From Paragonimus westermani (lineage: Eukaryota; Platyhelminthes; Trematoda; Plagiorchiida; Troglotrematidae): a stretch of 64,000 nt of DNA. The stretch is from positions 69,040 to 133,039 of the forward strand of contig QNGE01001309.1 in assembly GCA_008508345.1 (NCBI GenBank), given 5' to 3'. The position numbers and the translations under genes were made by a program. The notes beneath the pieces were generated by a model. It searched no databases and was not told the origin of the DNA. It was given only the letters and a program-made list of their open reading frames with translations. Positions 24,021 to 36,500 of this stretch are shown here, one piece after another; the stretch's first letter is position 1, and each line of letters opens with the position of its first letter.

Positions 24021-27000
24021 CGGTTTACATGTTGCAGTTAGCTGGTTGGGTTTAGATACCGATATTCAGTCATCGACTGCGGGAATATAGACGAACTGTC
24101 GGTTATTAGTTTGACCTGGACGGTTACGGTTTTAGCTGACACTGCGAAATCCGGATTTTTCAATCCACTGTTTTTTCACGTGTCAAGGACATATTCGGTG
24201 TAGCGTCAATGGAAGCGAATGCTAAGTGCGTTAATCCAATGGTGTTAATGGTTGGTATGACCTCGATTATCTCACCTGCCGGTTGAGCTCTGATATGAAG
24301 CTAATGAAATCGCCACTTGAACAGGACTTAATTGATGCTGAACGAAATACTACTTCACCGGACATTCGTTTTTAGGTATGTTGCCCAGAAAAGTTCGCAT
24401 ATGATGCAGCATTATGGAGGGATGTCGACCGCTGAGCTGCAGATCGCTGAGTGATTATTGTAGTCGTTTGCGTTGGGACATGGTTACTCGATTTAAAAGC
24501 CCCTGTTTCAGAGCAGCATATGAGTTAATTGCATCGGGATTGGCAGTAATGTCTCGAAATTGGTATATAGCTTCTAGCGGAAATTCAGCAACCACACGAT
24601 CAAACATAGTGGTGGTTAAGTTATACGATACTCGCGGAAAATGAAATCAATCTACAGTATCCATAGAGCTGGATCCGGTTGCCGGAAATAGGAACTTTAA
24701 CTGATAGTTGTGTCACGAATAGAGCCCCAACTTAGCTTTCATCAGTGACATTCTGTTCTATGTTTGTTGATGGATGGATTTAGAATAATGACACTCAGTG
24801 AATGCTGGAGAATTACTAAATTAATAGATCCCGAAATGAATTTTCCGCAGAGGGGCGGTCCCAAAAGTGGTCGTAGCGCCAATTTGTAGTGGAAAACTTA
24901 ACCGTGATAGCTTGAGTACCTATTAACAAGTAACGATCTCAAAGATAATCAGTGAAAAGTCTAGCTCAACTTGCTGGGTCTTTATCGTTGGGATTGGTGT
25001 TACAAGTTTACTGCCATGGCGCTGGTCGGGACCGTGTCCTGTCCTGTGCAGTTCTGTTCTTTCTCATCCGTTCCGAGCTGGGTATGACCACGTTCGATTG
25101 CATCCTATCATAACCAGTTCGAATACTCCAACGTGTGTTCGGACATGGAGTGGAGTTTTCGAGCTAGTGAGTGAATCACGTGTGGAGTTTGGGATAGTGA
25201 GCCTCACCTAAATTATACCAGTTGACATTTGATAGGTCACGTGAGAGAGTGAGAGGACGGCATCAGTATGCCATGAACGGTCAAGTCCAAAAGATTAATT
25301 TGTCTGCGGATGATGCCGAGGTTTAATTGAGGGTTTTGGGTTGGGTGCGAAATAATTTATTTTCGACAGGCGGACAGTGATGATCCCAAGTGGGTAAAAC
25401 GTTTGCAAGTGCCGAGAGAACTTATTAAGTTAATGAAACAGTGACTCAAGTGCATCACACGCTTGTCGCCGGTAGCAGAGTCTAAATTGTAGGCGGTAGG
25501 CCATACACTCCGCCTGAACACTTGTCGTCATCGTGTGTAGCGGACACAAGCCAGAACCAAGATAGCGATGTACTCGAGAGCGGAAGTAAACAGGCGCCAT
25601 GTGGATAGACTAACACGTTCGTTGGCCACAATGCTGACAAAGCCGGGATTGCGTTCGGCGTAGGTGTACACCTCCAGGCGTTTAGCCAGTGATTGGGCCG
25701 TTTCCTGTCGCGTTCTCCAGATTATCTTCTCCATGAAATTACCGCTTCGGTCGACAGGCTGTGTTGCTCTACTAAAGAAATTGATAGAGCACGTGTGTGA
25801 ATTGTGGAACCCATGAGGGTTTTTGTTTACAGTATATCGCGGGTTTGAGCCTGCAGTAATTGCTACTGGAGTTCGGACCGGTCAGAAGAATAATAGCACT
25901 GTTGTAAAGCTTTCGAAAGACACCTTCGCGTGATGCTATACGTCTTCTTGTGGTTGACGACGGACAATTTTGCAGGCGTGATTATTTGGGCCGAACAACC
26001 GAGAAGTACTCTGGGGTTGCAAACAAGCATTCGGATCTGGTGATAGGTTGGTGGACGGAAATCGCCAAATAACTTCAAGATAATGATTTAGTACTTTAGT
26101 AGATCAGCTTTCAACTTCTGTAAAATTGATATGACTGTAGACTAAAGGTTCTGTATTACATGGATGTTGGTAATTCCTTCAATATCCCTCAGTATTTGCG
26201 CAAATTATACTGTCCTCGGCGAGCAGAAAGATAAAACTTGATGAACCCGCTATAGAGAACTAAGGGAGTGTTAACTGAGATTGTCTGACTTAACACCACT
26301 CAGCTTTCCTTCAGCTTCACGTTAGCTGTTATCTACTACAGATTTCGCCGTTTCAAGACATCCCTTCTACATTGTTAAATTGTTTTATCAGCCCGTTTGA
26401 AATCTCAGATTTTATGATGAGCCGACCTTAGATTGTTTGAACTAGTTACGATTGTGTTCTCAGTGTTCGTGTATGCGCCAGTTGGGACCTATCCATACTT
26501 GCCCCCTACATTCTCTTAAGCATCAATGCCTACTCGGATCTTTGTTTTCAAAGAGGATTTTCCCCGCATGCCTGTCTTCTTGTTCAAAATAGCAAAGTGA
26601 TTACTTATATCTCTCATTTGCTTTCAAGATTATATCTTAGAAAGCTCTAATGCTCTGAAAAACACAAATTAATAATTCGCAGCTAGTATCTTCTGCGACC
26701 CTGTACATTGTAATTTAGGTATGTCGATGGTGTATTTCTAGTGACCAGTTACCGAGACCGACTAATAAATGTTAACAGCATTACGGAGACTGCAAATTTG
26801 GGTTACGCACCGGCGGTCAACCGGACTCATTTTAATTTTGGTTCCAGAAACGGGGGATGCTGGACTATATTGGGGGAGTATCTGGATATCCTAGTAAGTA
26901 TAAGTCGCATTAGAAAATCACGGACCAATAATATGGTTAACATGGTCCCTGTATGTTAAGCACTTTTCTTTGGTTTTAAATGACGTACTTGTTGAAGCTT

Positions 27001-29875
27001 CATGTCAACACTTTTCTGCTAATCTGAAGCTCGTAATATAACCTGAGAAAGAAACGTGATTGTAGACCCCTTTTAGGTCATTTTGAATTCGTGTCGATGG
27101 TGCATTGGAAGGCCATACTGAATTTCGAGATAGGATAGAATATGACATTCATCGTGCTTCAACCACATTCACGATTTAATGTCGCGATATCTGCTTGCTT
27201 ACCAGCAGCTCCGGTAGAACAGATTCTTCTGTAAGCCAGATTTGTTATCCGCTTTAATTAACCAAAGTGAACAAAGGAACTTGTTCCGGAGTTTTGCAGA
27301 AGAATCTCGCGGTTCAGCCGATTCATAGGTGGTGAGAGATTTGAAATCTGACCATTCTCTCCTTGGTGGCCGAATCTCCCTTTAGAAATGCTGCTCTCTA
27401 ACTAAACAGATAATTACTGCGTGATTTTCCCAAGTCCTTGTTCATCCAACTCCATTGATTCGGATAAAGTTCTTCTATCTCACACGATAACGATACAGCT
27501 TAATCGATTTAGTGTTCGAATAAATTGCATTGTACTTCCCAAATCTTAGCAGATGTGTTTGAGTTAACAACTTTCTAGGCTGTTTGTGAAATATATAACT
27601 TCAGAAATGTTTTAGTTTCCAGAAAGATGTGACCGAGAAGTCATTTGGCAAGTAAAATGTATCAGCACACTTGATTGCATCATACCAACATATGCTGATG
27701 AATTTTTCTCACAGTAGTTCTGGTTGGAAAGAAAGTCAATCTCCTGATGATTAAAGCCTACAGTAAGTAGGGCGTATAGAAATCCTGTTGACGGTAGTTG
27801 ACAAATTGCATTAACAAACAGTGTTATTGTTCGGTGTGAAGGATGGTGGACGATACACTATACCAATCACACTGGGTGGTAGAATATTGTACTGAGTAAT
27901 ACACAATAAGGCTCATGGTGGATAGAGAAGGACTCAGTTATATACAACTTACTTATCCTAGCGAAGACCAAGGTGATGAACTAAACTGACAGTCATGATA
28001 AAATAGAATAATTCCCGGAAAAATCAGATCAATATGTTCAAAGTCCTTCAGCCCTAATACTTCAGTAGTATTTGTAGCCGCATATGTTAAAGGGTTAGAT
28101 GGTTCACTGAGCTCTTCCTCTTTGTTGCCAAGGAAAGTCATGTCAGAGAGTCCGTTTCAAAGGGTATTAGTCAAAATTAAGCAATAAGCTCTCTGGAATA
28201 TAGCCATTGCACACAGATAAATCGTCGGTAACACAACATATATGTTGCTGACGTACTTCTGTAGGTCATCACAACTTCAGTGGTGGGGTTTGTCTGGCAT
28301 TAATTAATCACCTCTTCAGTACTAAGGGACTATAACCGAATATATATATATGCATATGTAAACATTAGTTGGGTGAGGGGGGTGAAGAAATAACGAACTC
28401 CGATTACGTACAATCACGTTGCGGGGTAATGGGTAACCGTTGACATTTATCAATCGACAGAGCCACCACTGGGAAAAATAAACCCTGTAGTGAACTATAA
28501 TTTGAAGGTGACACTTGCTTGCTTTGAACCACAAGACTTCTCATTGCATCGAATAAACGGACGTACAATGTGGCTGAAATCGTTGACACTGACGGACTTC
28601 GGTTGATTCCAATTCACACTGTGTTCATCAGTTCGTGTGCAACTATAGCTAATTTTACATCGGTATTATCGACAGATAATTGAACTCCAAGATGAAGGAA
28701 CACTTGTCAAAACGATTTTGGAATGTAAATTCACGGTCATCTTCCTTCGTGCCGGGGGCACGTGAATTTTCTGTTGCGTCTAACATCAGGCAAATGTTGA
28801 TCACTGACCAACGGACTGGGTCGACGTTCACACTTATAATACAACACTAATCTAGGTTTCTCGCGTTTTGCTGGTGCGATCGCAATTAGCCAATAAAGTC
28901 GACGTTATGTGCGAGAAAACAAGTTTATATATGCGACTGTTGAACTCCCATGGACTTGTAGTGCTGGGTTCATGACTTTGTACGCCCAAGGTTTCCCCAA
29001 CTTGATGCTACCGTGAATCGGAAGTCGTAAGGAGAACGCGATGAGTCTGTAAACAAACTTTATTTATTGATTTACTCACCGCTCACAACAGACTTCAACG
29101 TAACAACTAAGGGGTGCTAGGGAGCTGGACGTGAGAGCACCTAGAGCACAACCGCACAGCAGCCGCCAGAGTGGAAGAGTGCGTCGACGGAAAATTCCCG
29201 TCGACCTTCAGAATTCAAACATGCGTTAGACTGGTTAAGCGGCGTTCCTAACGGTAATAGCTGAACGTTGTTATCCTAGTAAATGTAACCTACAGGAGTA
29301 GAGATGGTGCGGATTCAATACACAGCTACAAGCAACACTGCGATACTTATGCCGGCCCACTAACTTTGATGCTAGTGGTTTGTAGTAAATTTACATTCAC
29401 AAGGTAATATGAACCGGCGCGGTGGTACTGGCAAGGCAACTCCCACGTCGTGAAGAGTGTAGAATTTTGGGGACGTCGAAGGTGATCTCGCTACAGACCT
29501 AACAGATTTACCCTGTAGCATCCACTCCAACTGCCGTTTCATCTGTTCACTAACATCTCATTAGCTCTATACAAATTTCCGACTGTTGTTGTTTTGTACC
29601 GAAGGGGCAAATGGTGTCCGTCTTCCTGGGGCTGTGTTAAAACTTTTCAATGGAACGGACGATTTCAAACTAATGAATCAGTCCGTCATCAGAGACGCTT
29701 TGAATCACACATGGAGCAGCCACAGTATTTCAACTATGGTATTGACGAACAGTGACACCTTCAGAAGGGCGAAGATAAGCGGTTGAAGTCAATCACGCTC
29801 TGACTTGAAGATGTCACACGCAAAATTATGATGAAATAGTAACTGTTAATTGGATAACACAAAGGAGCCAGTTAA
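24021..29875. other. No gene recognised
   Basis: Short open frames only. Small symmetric sites are CGTGCC-ggg-GGCACG at 28748-28762 and GTCGACGG-(7 nt)-CCGTCGAC at 29183-29205, and there is an (AT)n run at 28340-28352. A 68-codon minus-strand frame at 25528-25734 has a plausible composition but no motif that I can name. Confidence 0.45.
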
Positions 29876-29879
29876 CACT

Positions 29880-30335
29880 GGTTACTATGATTTCAATTAG
29901 CCCGGTGCAACCTGTTGTGGAGTGCTGTCGTTGCGGTTCATACATACCCCTGTGTAATCAGTGTCACCGAGCCTGAGGGCAATATGGACGATGACGACCT
30001 TAAGGCTAATTCCGCGTTGGAGACTAAGCTACAACTCTTGTGACTAAGATATATTTGAGTGAATCATAATTCGGTCCTCATGTTTAGAATGACTAAGCCG
30101 TTGAGGAATGAGCAACTTTTCGACTTCATCTCCACCAGTCAACGCGATTCGGGATTAACGTCAAAGTCCAGGATTTCCACGAGGCAGCTGAGGATATCCA
30201 AACGGAAGTTTACAAGGTTCTGGATTTTCGCAACTCTCTTCGTGAAGAGATGTCTCACATTCAAGCTCCGTTCACGTATTCAAAAGCAATGTTAGAGGGG
30301 TTAAACGCTATGCTATTTTCTACCGCACTGTACTA
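29880..30335 (+). pseudogene. Broken coding relic of unknown family
   Basis: Three frames in succession carry protein-like text. First comes VVECCRCGSYIPLCNQCHRA with a CxxC...CxxC arrangement, then a stop. A shifted frame gives TEPEGNMDDDDLKANSALETKLQLL, then a stop. Finally LRNEQLFDFISTSQRD joins, by a one-base shift near 30150, to GINVKVQDFHEAAEDIQ and FRNSLREEMSHIQAPFTYSKAM, which is strongly helical and ends at a TAA near 30334. I do not recognise the family. It could be a pseudogene exon or an unclassified transposon protein, and the three pieces may not belong together. Confidence 0.35.
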
Positions 30336-30428
30336 AAGCTGACTTCACTACACAATACCACAAAATTATTTGAGAAGCCATAAGAGGAATACTGTCGAAC
30401 AATGACGCCATAAGCTAAATTCCCTGGA

Positions 30429-30500
30429 ATACACACATGTATATGCGTACGTGCACGGATACGTGTACACATACGTAGGTATAGATGTACGTACATGTAG
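30429..30500. repeat. Alternating purine-pyrimidine tract
   Basis: About 29 consecutive bases from 30429 alternate purine and pyrimidine without a break (acacac, atgtatat, gcgtacgtgcacg). A second run of about 19 follows after one interruption, with further tacgta and gtacgtac units. Such DNA favours the Z conformation; it is probably a degenerate microsatellite. Confidence 0.7.
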
Positions 30501-33500
30501 GTTTCGTACTTGAAAGTTTAATGTTAATCAAATTGAACCGAACGAACCGTATTACCCGATTTGGAATTCGGTACTGTCCATCAAAAATACTGAAGAACAA
30601 CGCCAAATCTGCTTAACTAATCAAGCTGATTGTTATCTAGTGGGATCAGCAAAATAAATCACATTTGAAGTCTAAAAAAGCTGATTGAGAATGCTTGCTC
30701 AACTGTTTGTTTTTGAGTATAATCTTTTGAGAGAAGAAGCCTGAAAGGTTCGAAGCTGTCCGATAATCGGTTCACACATCATCAATGTCAACAGTGCGCC
30801 CTCTTTCGGCCGGAGATTTTGTGAATTAATTTCACACCACCTCCAATATGTGATGTCGATTCGGCGATCCTTTATGTATCGCGAATGCACTTGGTTGGTT
30901 ATTCCGGCCCATTTTATTGTTCCCCAACGGCCGAAAGTTGGGTTTTTGTGGCTTATCCAGTCCGATTTATTATCGCACCGAATAACTTGTAAAATAGAAT
31001 GCAATTTGTGTACATTGTGCAACTGGTGGTCAAGATTATCTACAAGATGGACTTCCATCCGTTTCTACCCTAGCTGAAGACTCTTCTAGGCAGAACAGAA
31101 AGTTGCACGTGCTGTTGAGATTAGCACTTAGGAAAAGAGGGACGAAAGAGAACCAAAGTTTTCAAGGTGAGAAGTGTACTAACATCAAATCACTAAGTGA
31201 ACACCGTTAGTAGTGTGTCGAATCTTCCAAATTCAATTACTTCTCTACTTTAACTAGCTCAGAAAGTTCACGCTAGTCTTGCAGTTGAGTCCTATTCGAG
31301 TCCATCATTATTGAGTATCGCTGCTCGAAGTGGAACTTGTGTGCCAACTTGTTTGTTTGTGATGTTACGGTACTAATCATAAAAAGAAGAAAGTGATAGT
31401 TTTAAAAAAGTACTCTCCAAGAATTTCTTCCAAACGGCGTTTTCAGCTTCGCTGAATACTTGCTACGAATGGTTGCAAAAGTACACACCCGGTTGGTTTA
31501 TTTTCGTCCAGCGTCTGAGCCATCAATCAGAACAGTCCAACAAAACCTCAATCGAACATATTATGACAACAGACGATAGTGAGTTTGTGAACTATGTACC
31601 CGCGGCGGAGTTATCGAGCCTTAAACTTTTGTAGTCTTGCTCAGTTCGCGGTCTTCAGTGGATCTTCTAATGCGTTACTTTCAAAACCACAAAGTGGAAT
31701 ACTTATCCAAATAACCGTCTCTATAACTTTTACAATTGACCAATAATTTTATGATTCCTTCGTACACATGTTAATATGTGTTATTTTTTTAACATTATCT
31801 GGACAACTTCTTGAAAAGATGCACGTCATTTTTGACACTACTGATTTTGTCAACATCAGACTTGGTCTAGTGCACAGGTTTCTGAAGTATTAGTTGACAT
31901 CTTTGCTCGGGTCATGGGATCGATTTCATGAGGTGCATAGTGTCAAAATGAACCAGCAAGATAGAGACAGCCATCCATTCTTTTACTGGTGGTAGTTAAA
32001 AGCAACTGGTACAAATACGGTGGCATCCGTGGCCAATGCAAACTGGTAATTCGATGTGGACTGTGTCCGTCCGCTTTAGGGAGATTTCAACGAGTTGTGA
32101 CTCAAATGCATACAAATTCCCCCATCGTAGGTGGTGCTCACAGAACTGGCGACGTAGCGGATAACTGCTGACTGGTTCAAGACCCATTCGAACTGTTTCT
32201 ACCTGATAAGTCTAAATGAAGAAGTCGGAAAGTCGGTTCAGAAACGAGCATCATGAACCGTTATAAATCGATGAAGTGCAAATAAATATTGTGAATACCA
32301 GTCTTTGGAAGGGCTAGTCAAACGGATTACTCATCCACTTTCTCTCAATCATACCCTAAGCGCACTTAGACATACCCATTAATCGTAATGAAACTTCGAA
32401 TGTATTTTCAACCTAATTTCACAATACTGATGGCTAAATTGTCTGAAGACTCGGTTTGGTGTCCTGAATGTGTACGTCAAATGGACGCTCTAGTTTATTT
32501 GCTGAAAACTTTGTAAAAACAAATTCTGACAGGTCGTCTGGGAGTAAGTGCACCCGGAAGCTGCAGTTAGACAGTGATGTACGTTGCCTTCTAAAATACC
32601 TACAACACGGATGAATATCTATCTACTTCCTGTCGGCTGTGTCAAAAATCGCGTGTAAAAGACTGCTTTTAGGAATGATACAAACTTGACTGTCGCATAG
32701 GAAAACGAAAATGCACGTTATTTTTTAGCCTGTCATGTTCGACTTGAGTTGTCAGGATCAGTCAGCATTACAATAAAATGGTCACGAATGTGTTGAGTAA
32801 TGGCTTTCCAAGATTGTCTCCAGATTAACGGTAACTGTGCCTGAGGAATAAAACTGCTGTTACCTAGAATGTTGAGTAGTTGGGCGCACTTTATACATTA
32901 ACAATTAAAACGGTATATTCAGAGTTTGGACGTCACTATGAGTAAAATCTATCCATGCAGCGCGTAGTTTCTTACGGAAAATTGTTCGGTGAATGGATGG
33001 AAATCAGGTGAAATTATGGGTACTCGTGAATATCATCCCAGGGAAATAACCTCTTAGCTCTACTGAACATTTACAAGTATTTACGGATGTCTTTATAGGC
33101 AAAAGTCGAAAGTAATGTTTATGAAAGTATGTCAGAATGGCCTTTTGCACACGAAAATCTAGTGGCTTGTTATATGGCAAACAAAATTTCACGAAATTCC
33201 AGTTTATTTCCTAATACATCTATCCAAGTTGGAACCAACAAACCTCTATATGTAAGCTAAGAAAAGTACCAGATATTCCACCAGGCACGGCTTTATATTC
33301 AGAGATATCAACTCACTGCTAGCTGTTAGGATGATGTAATATGTGTAGCCACACCGACCGTTCCGTTTTGTTTGTGGCCATGTCACTGCCCAGACAATTG
33401 TGACGGCTCAGGATGATCGATCAGTTTCTCTCAGTTGCTTTCATTCACGTTGTTACTGCTGAATTCGTAACAAAAATGACAACAACGCAATCAAGGTAGT

Positions 33501-36500
33501 TGCAAGTGCAGTTGCTGAGGTACGAAATAAAGTAGTTTGTGATTTGATCGTGTATTTCGTTCTCACACTGTCTGCACAACGTATGAATTGAGCGTCACGA
33601 AACTCGCATAAAAATGTCAAGTAATTTCATAGGTAAAACAGAAGCTGAAAGTTGTGGCTTTCCGTTGCCTATCAAGCTTTGTGTACAGGTTGAGGACGGT
33701 TAATCATCGAACAGAATGACGTTACCTGCGTGTAACAGTTTGAGCGTATAACGACAAACATTGCTCGAATTATAGGCTTACAATCGAAAGGCCAAATATC
33801 ATCGGCCTTCCTGCAACAGTAGGTAGAATCAATCGCTGTGTTGACTGTAAACCTTAGGAATGCATCTTTGCTTTGCTGAAAACGATATGAATCTGGTATG
33901 AGTCAAGTCAACCAGTTTCACGGGAATCTAGGTCGTTCTAATTGACAGTTTGCGTCAGTGAGTTACCTAGCATAGCAAAATGTATCTTTTGTACATAATG
34001 GTTAAGGTGTACTTTTGCGTCTCGCCAATTCCTTCCGCTACATTTTCTTTCGTGTGCCATCTGACGATGGCTTTGGTGTGAAGCAAAGTAACGTTAAACA
34101 AATATGGGGATATTTTAAGCTTCGAATCGACATCGAGTACAGATAGTAACAGCTTAATGAAAAATTGTTTCTAAAACATGTTACGGTCAAATAATGCGAG
34201 GTTAATTCTAAGCAAATCCAACGATGTCCGTGAGTTGCTACAGCACTGTGAACACCGAATGTCTGCGGTAGACATATGCATGAGGAAAACGCTTAAACAT
34301 AGTAACCACTGATCCTCCTGGAACTTCCTCGTTAACTGGCAATTCAGTTTAGAAAATCAATGTGCCCAGTCTCCACTAAATCTACTTGTTGCCATCGCCT
34401 ACTGTGAAGATATCGTCAGCTTGTCGTTGTTGGAGCTAATATTTTGTCACGTTTGCCACCTCACTCTCACTCAGACCTGTAGATGTGAAACAGTCACTGG
34501 TGGTTCCGAATACGTTCGCGCAGTAACAACAGTAAGTCACCTAAAACTCTCAGATTGCAGTTAACGGTTTGTATTTTCTGTACACAATCGTCTCAGTTTA
34601 TCGATTACAAGGTTCGCAGGTATTGAATTAACCAGACAAGTTTATGTGAGGTTACTGTAAGGAATAGGGAGTGAATGTTGGAATTATTTATACCTTTCAC
34701 GTGAGCGGCAGCATCACTACTGTCTCCAGGCGGACACATATCTGACTGTGTTTCTTAGAAAGCTTGTTGGAACTAAAAGTAAAGGATTCATCTGGGCAAA
34801 ATCTGTTTCTAATGCGGTGCTGAAATGAGTGGAAGATATTGAAAGGTTCCAATCTATCCATTTATTGAAAAGACGCTCATTTCGTCGTCCATACCTACTG
34901 AGAAATAAACCAATGTATGTACGGTTCTGTATGCTATTTGTCGTCAATTACTTACTGTTAGCTAGTGCATCCGGAAGTAGTTCTTGAATACACTAAGCTT
35001 ACCACAATAAACTGAGCTTACGAATGCAAGCTGTGTCTGCACAGTTGTTGGGACTCATTAACCGTATAGTCTCCTGTTGAGTGACTTGACAGTTCAAACA
35101 AACAACTATGTAGATAAAATTATCCTGAACTTATTTGCATTCTCACATACAGAAAACATGTCTCATTATCCGTTTTTGAACCCGTAAACTATTCGCGCGC
35201 ACTACACGCATTGGTTCTCTCATTTCCAACGTATTTTGAGGTTGGATAACGTTTACTGCACACAAAACCGTCCATTTCCGCATCTACCGAGATTTTTTGT
35301 TAGCTCTAATTGACATTTCTACTTTCGACAGATTACATTGGATTCACGCTATTGACGGTTTGTACAATTAGATTACCATTATCAGCAAAACATCATTCAT
35401 GTGTGGAAAAATTTGAAACGTGATACGGGCTGTTTGTTTTGCAGTGTGTGTTGACTACTGTTGAACGATCACTTGTTCGAATAGGGGTCAGTGTATAATT
35501 TTTAATCTTGTAGTGTGGCCTTTGTGCATGTTTCTTGCCGTGAACGACGAAACATAGGTTGAAATTTTAAGCGTTCAAGTTTCTGTATCGTACAGACAAA
35601 CATGACTTGGAATCGAAAATAAAACGTTTGCTGGGATATTCTTCCAGTTTTAGGGTTCTGGTAACGACAAACGTGTAATCCGCTAATGTTATCCGCCTAG
35701 AAGTGAAATCATCTTCGTGGTAAGTAAAGTTTCACCAATCACCCGCCACCAAAAGTTTTCCGATTTACACAAACGGTTTAATCTGTCCCTGTGGGGAAGT
35801 CTGGTCAAACAGAATTCCCATACTAAGTACTAAGTGAGACTAGTATTAGGTTTTCTGCTTCGAAACCTTAAAGTAATAGGTTTTGCTTCAAAGACCCGAT
35901 TGTTTCATCATTCCTTCAGATGTTCTGGGTCACAAAGCAGTTGTGCTCTAAACCAGTTAATTAATGGTATATCCAAAATGACATGACATGACAGCCAAGA
36001 AATGGTTGGCCAGGATTGACATCAAACGATACTGACCTACCGGACATAATACTCACCAACTTAATAGTAGACGATGGTGAACTGCTGTGAATTTGTACCA
36101 GGCTGTGTATAGATAAAGTGACATAAAGTGGCAGAGGCTGACTGCATGAACTCACTTTAAAACGGGTAGTCTTGTTCAATAACACAAAAAGCTGTCCACC
36201 GGTAAAGATGATACCACGGGGTAGAGGGTTTAACGTGCTGTTATAATGATAAACGGATATCAGATCAGTGCACCTGTGAGTTTTTCGATAATCCAGCGCT
36301 ACCGAGCTACTCGTAATTAATAAGTGAGTTTGCACACCAGTGAGTGTGTTGGCGAGATCGAGTTAGGTACGGAGAATCAGCCGCACGACTTGTAACTCCT
36401 GTTATCGGAGGTCAGTCACAGATTAAGCTGCTTCGAAAACGCCCCGGATAGTCAATAAGTGCCAAACGGCAGTAACCGCTGACAGGTTGAAGTGATGACG

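Noticed and set aside
24990..25480. Possible second gypsy 5' region (tggcgctggtcgggacc as primer site, then a gag-like start)
   Set aside because: No LTR homology to the element nearby, and the supposed gag frame stops after about 17 codons.
28900..29075. Minus-strand TATATAAA and AATAAATAAA considered as the promoter and poly(A) signals of an LTR
   Set aside because: On the minus strand the poly(A) signal comes before the TATA box, the wrong order for one LTR, and no second copy exists in the window.
30699..31058. 119-codon open frame on the minus strand
   Set aside because: Plausible composition but no recognised domain; an overlapping plus-strand frame of 75 codons is equally featureless.
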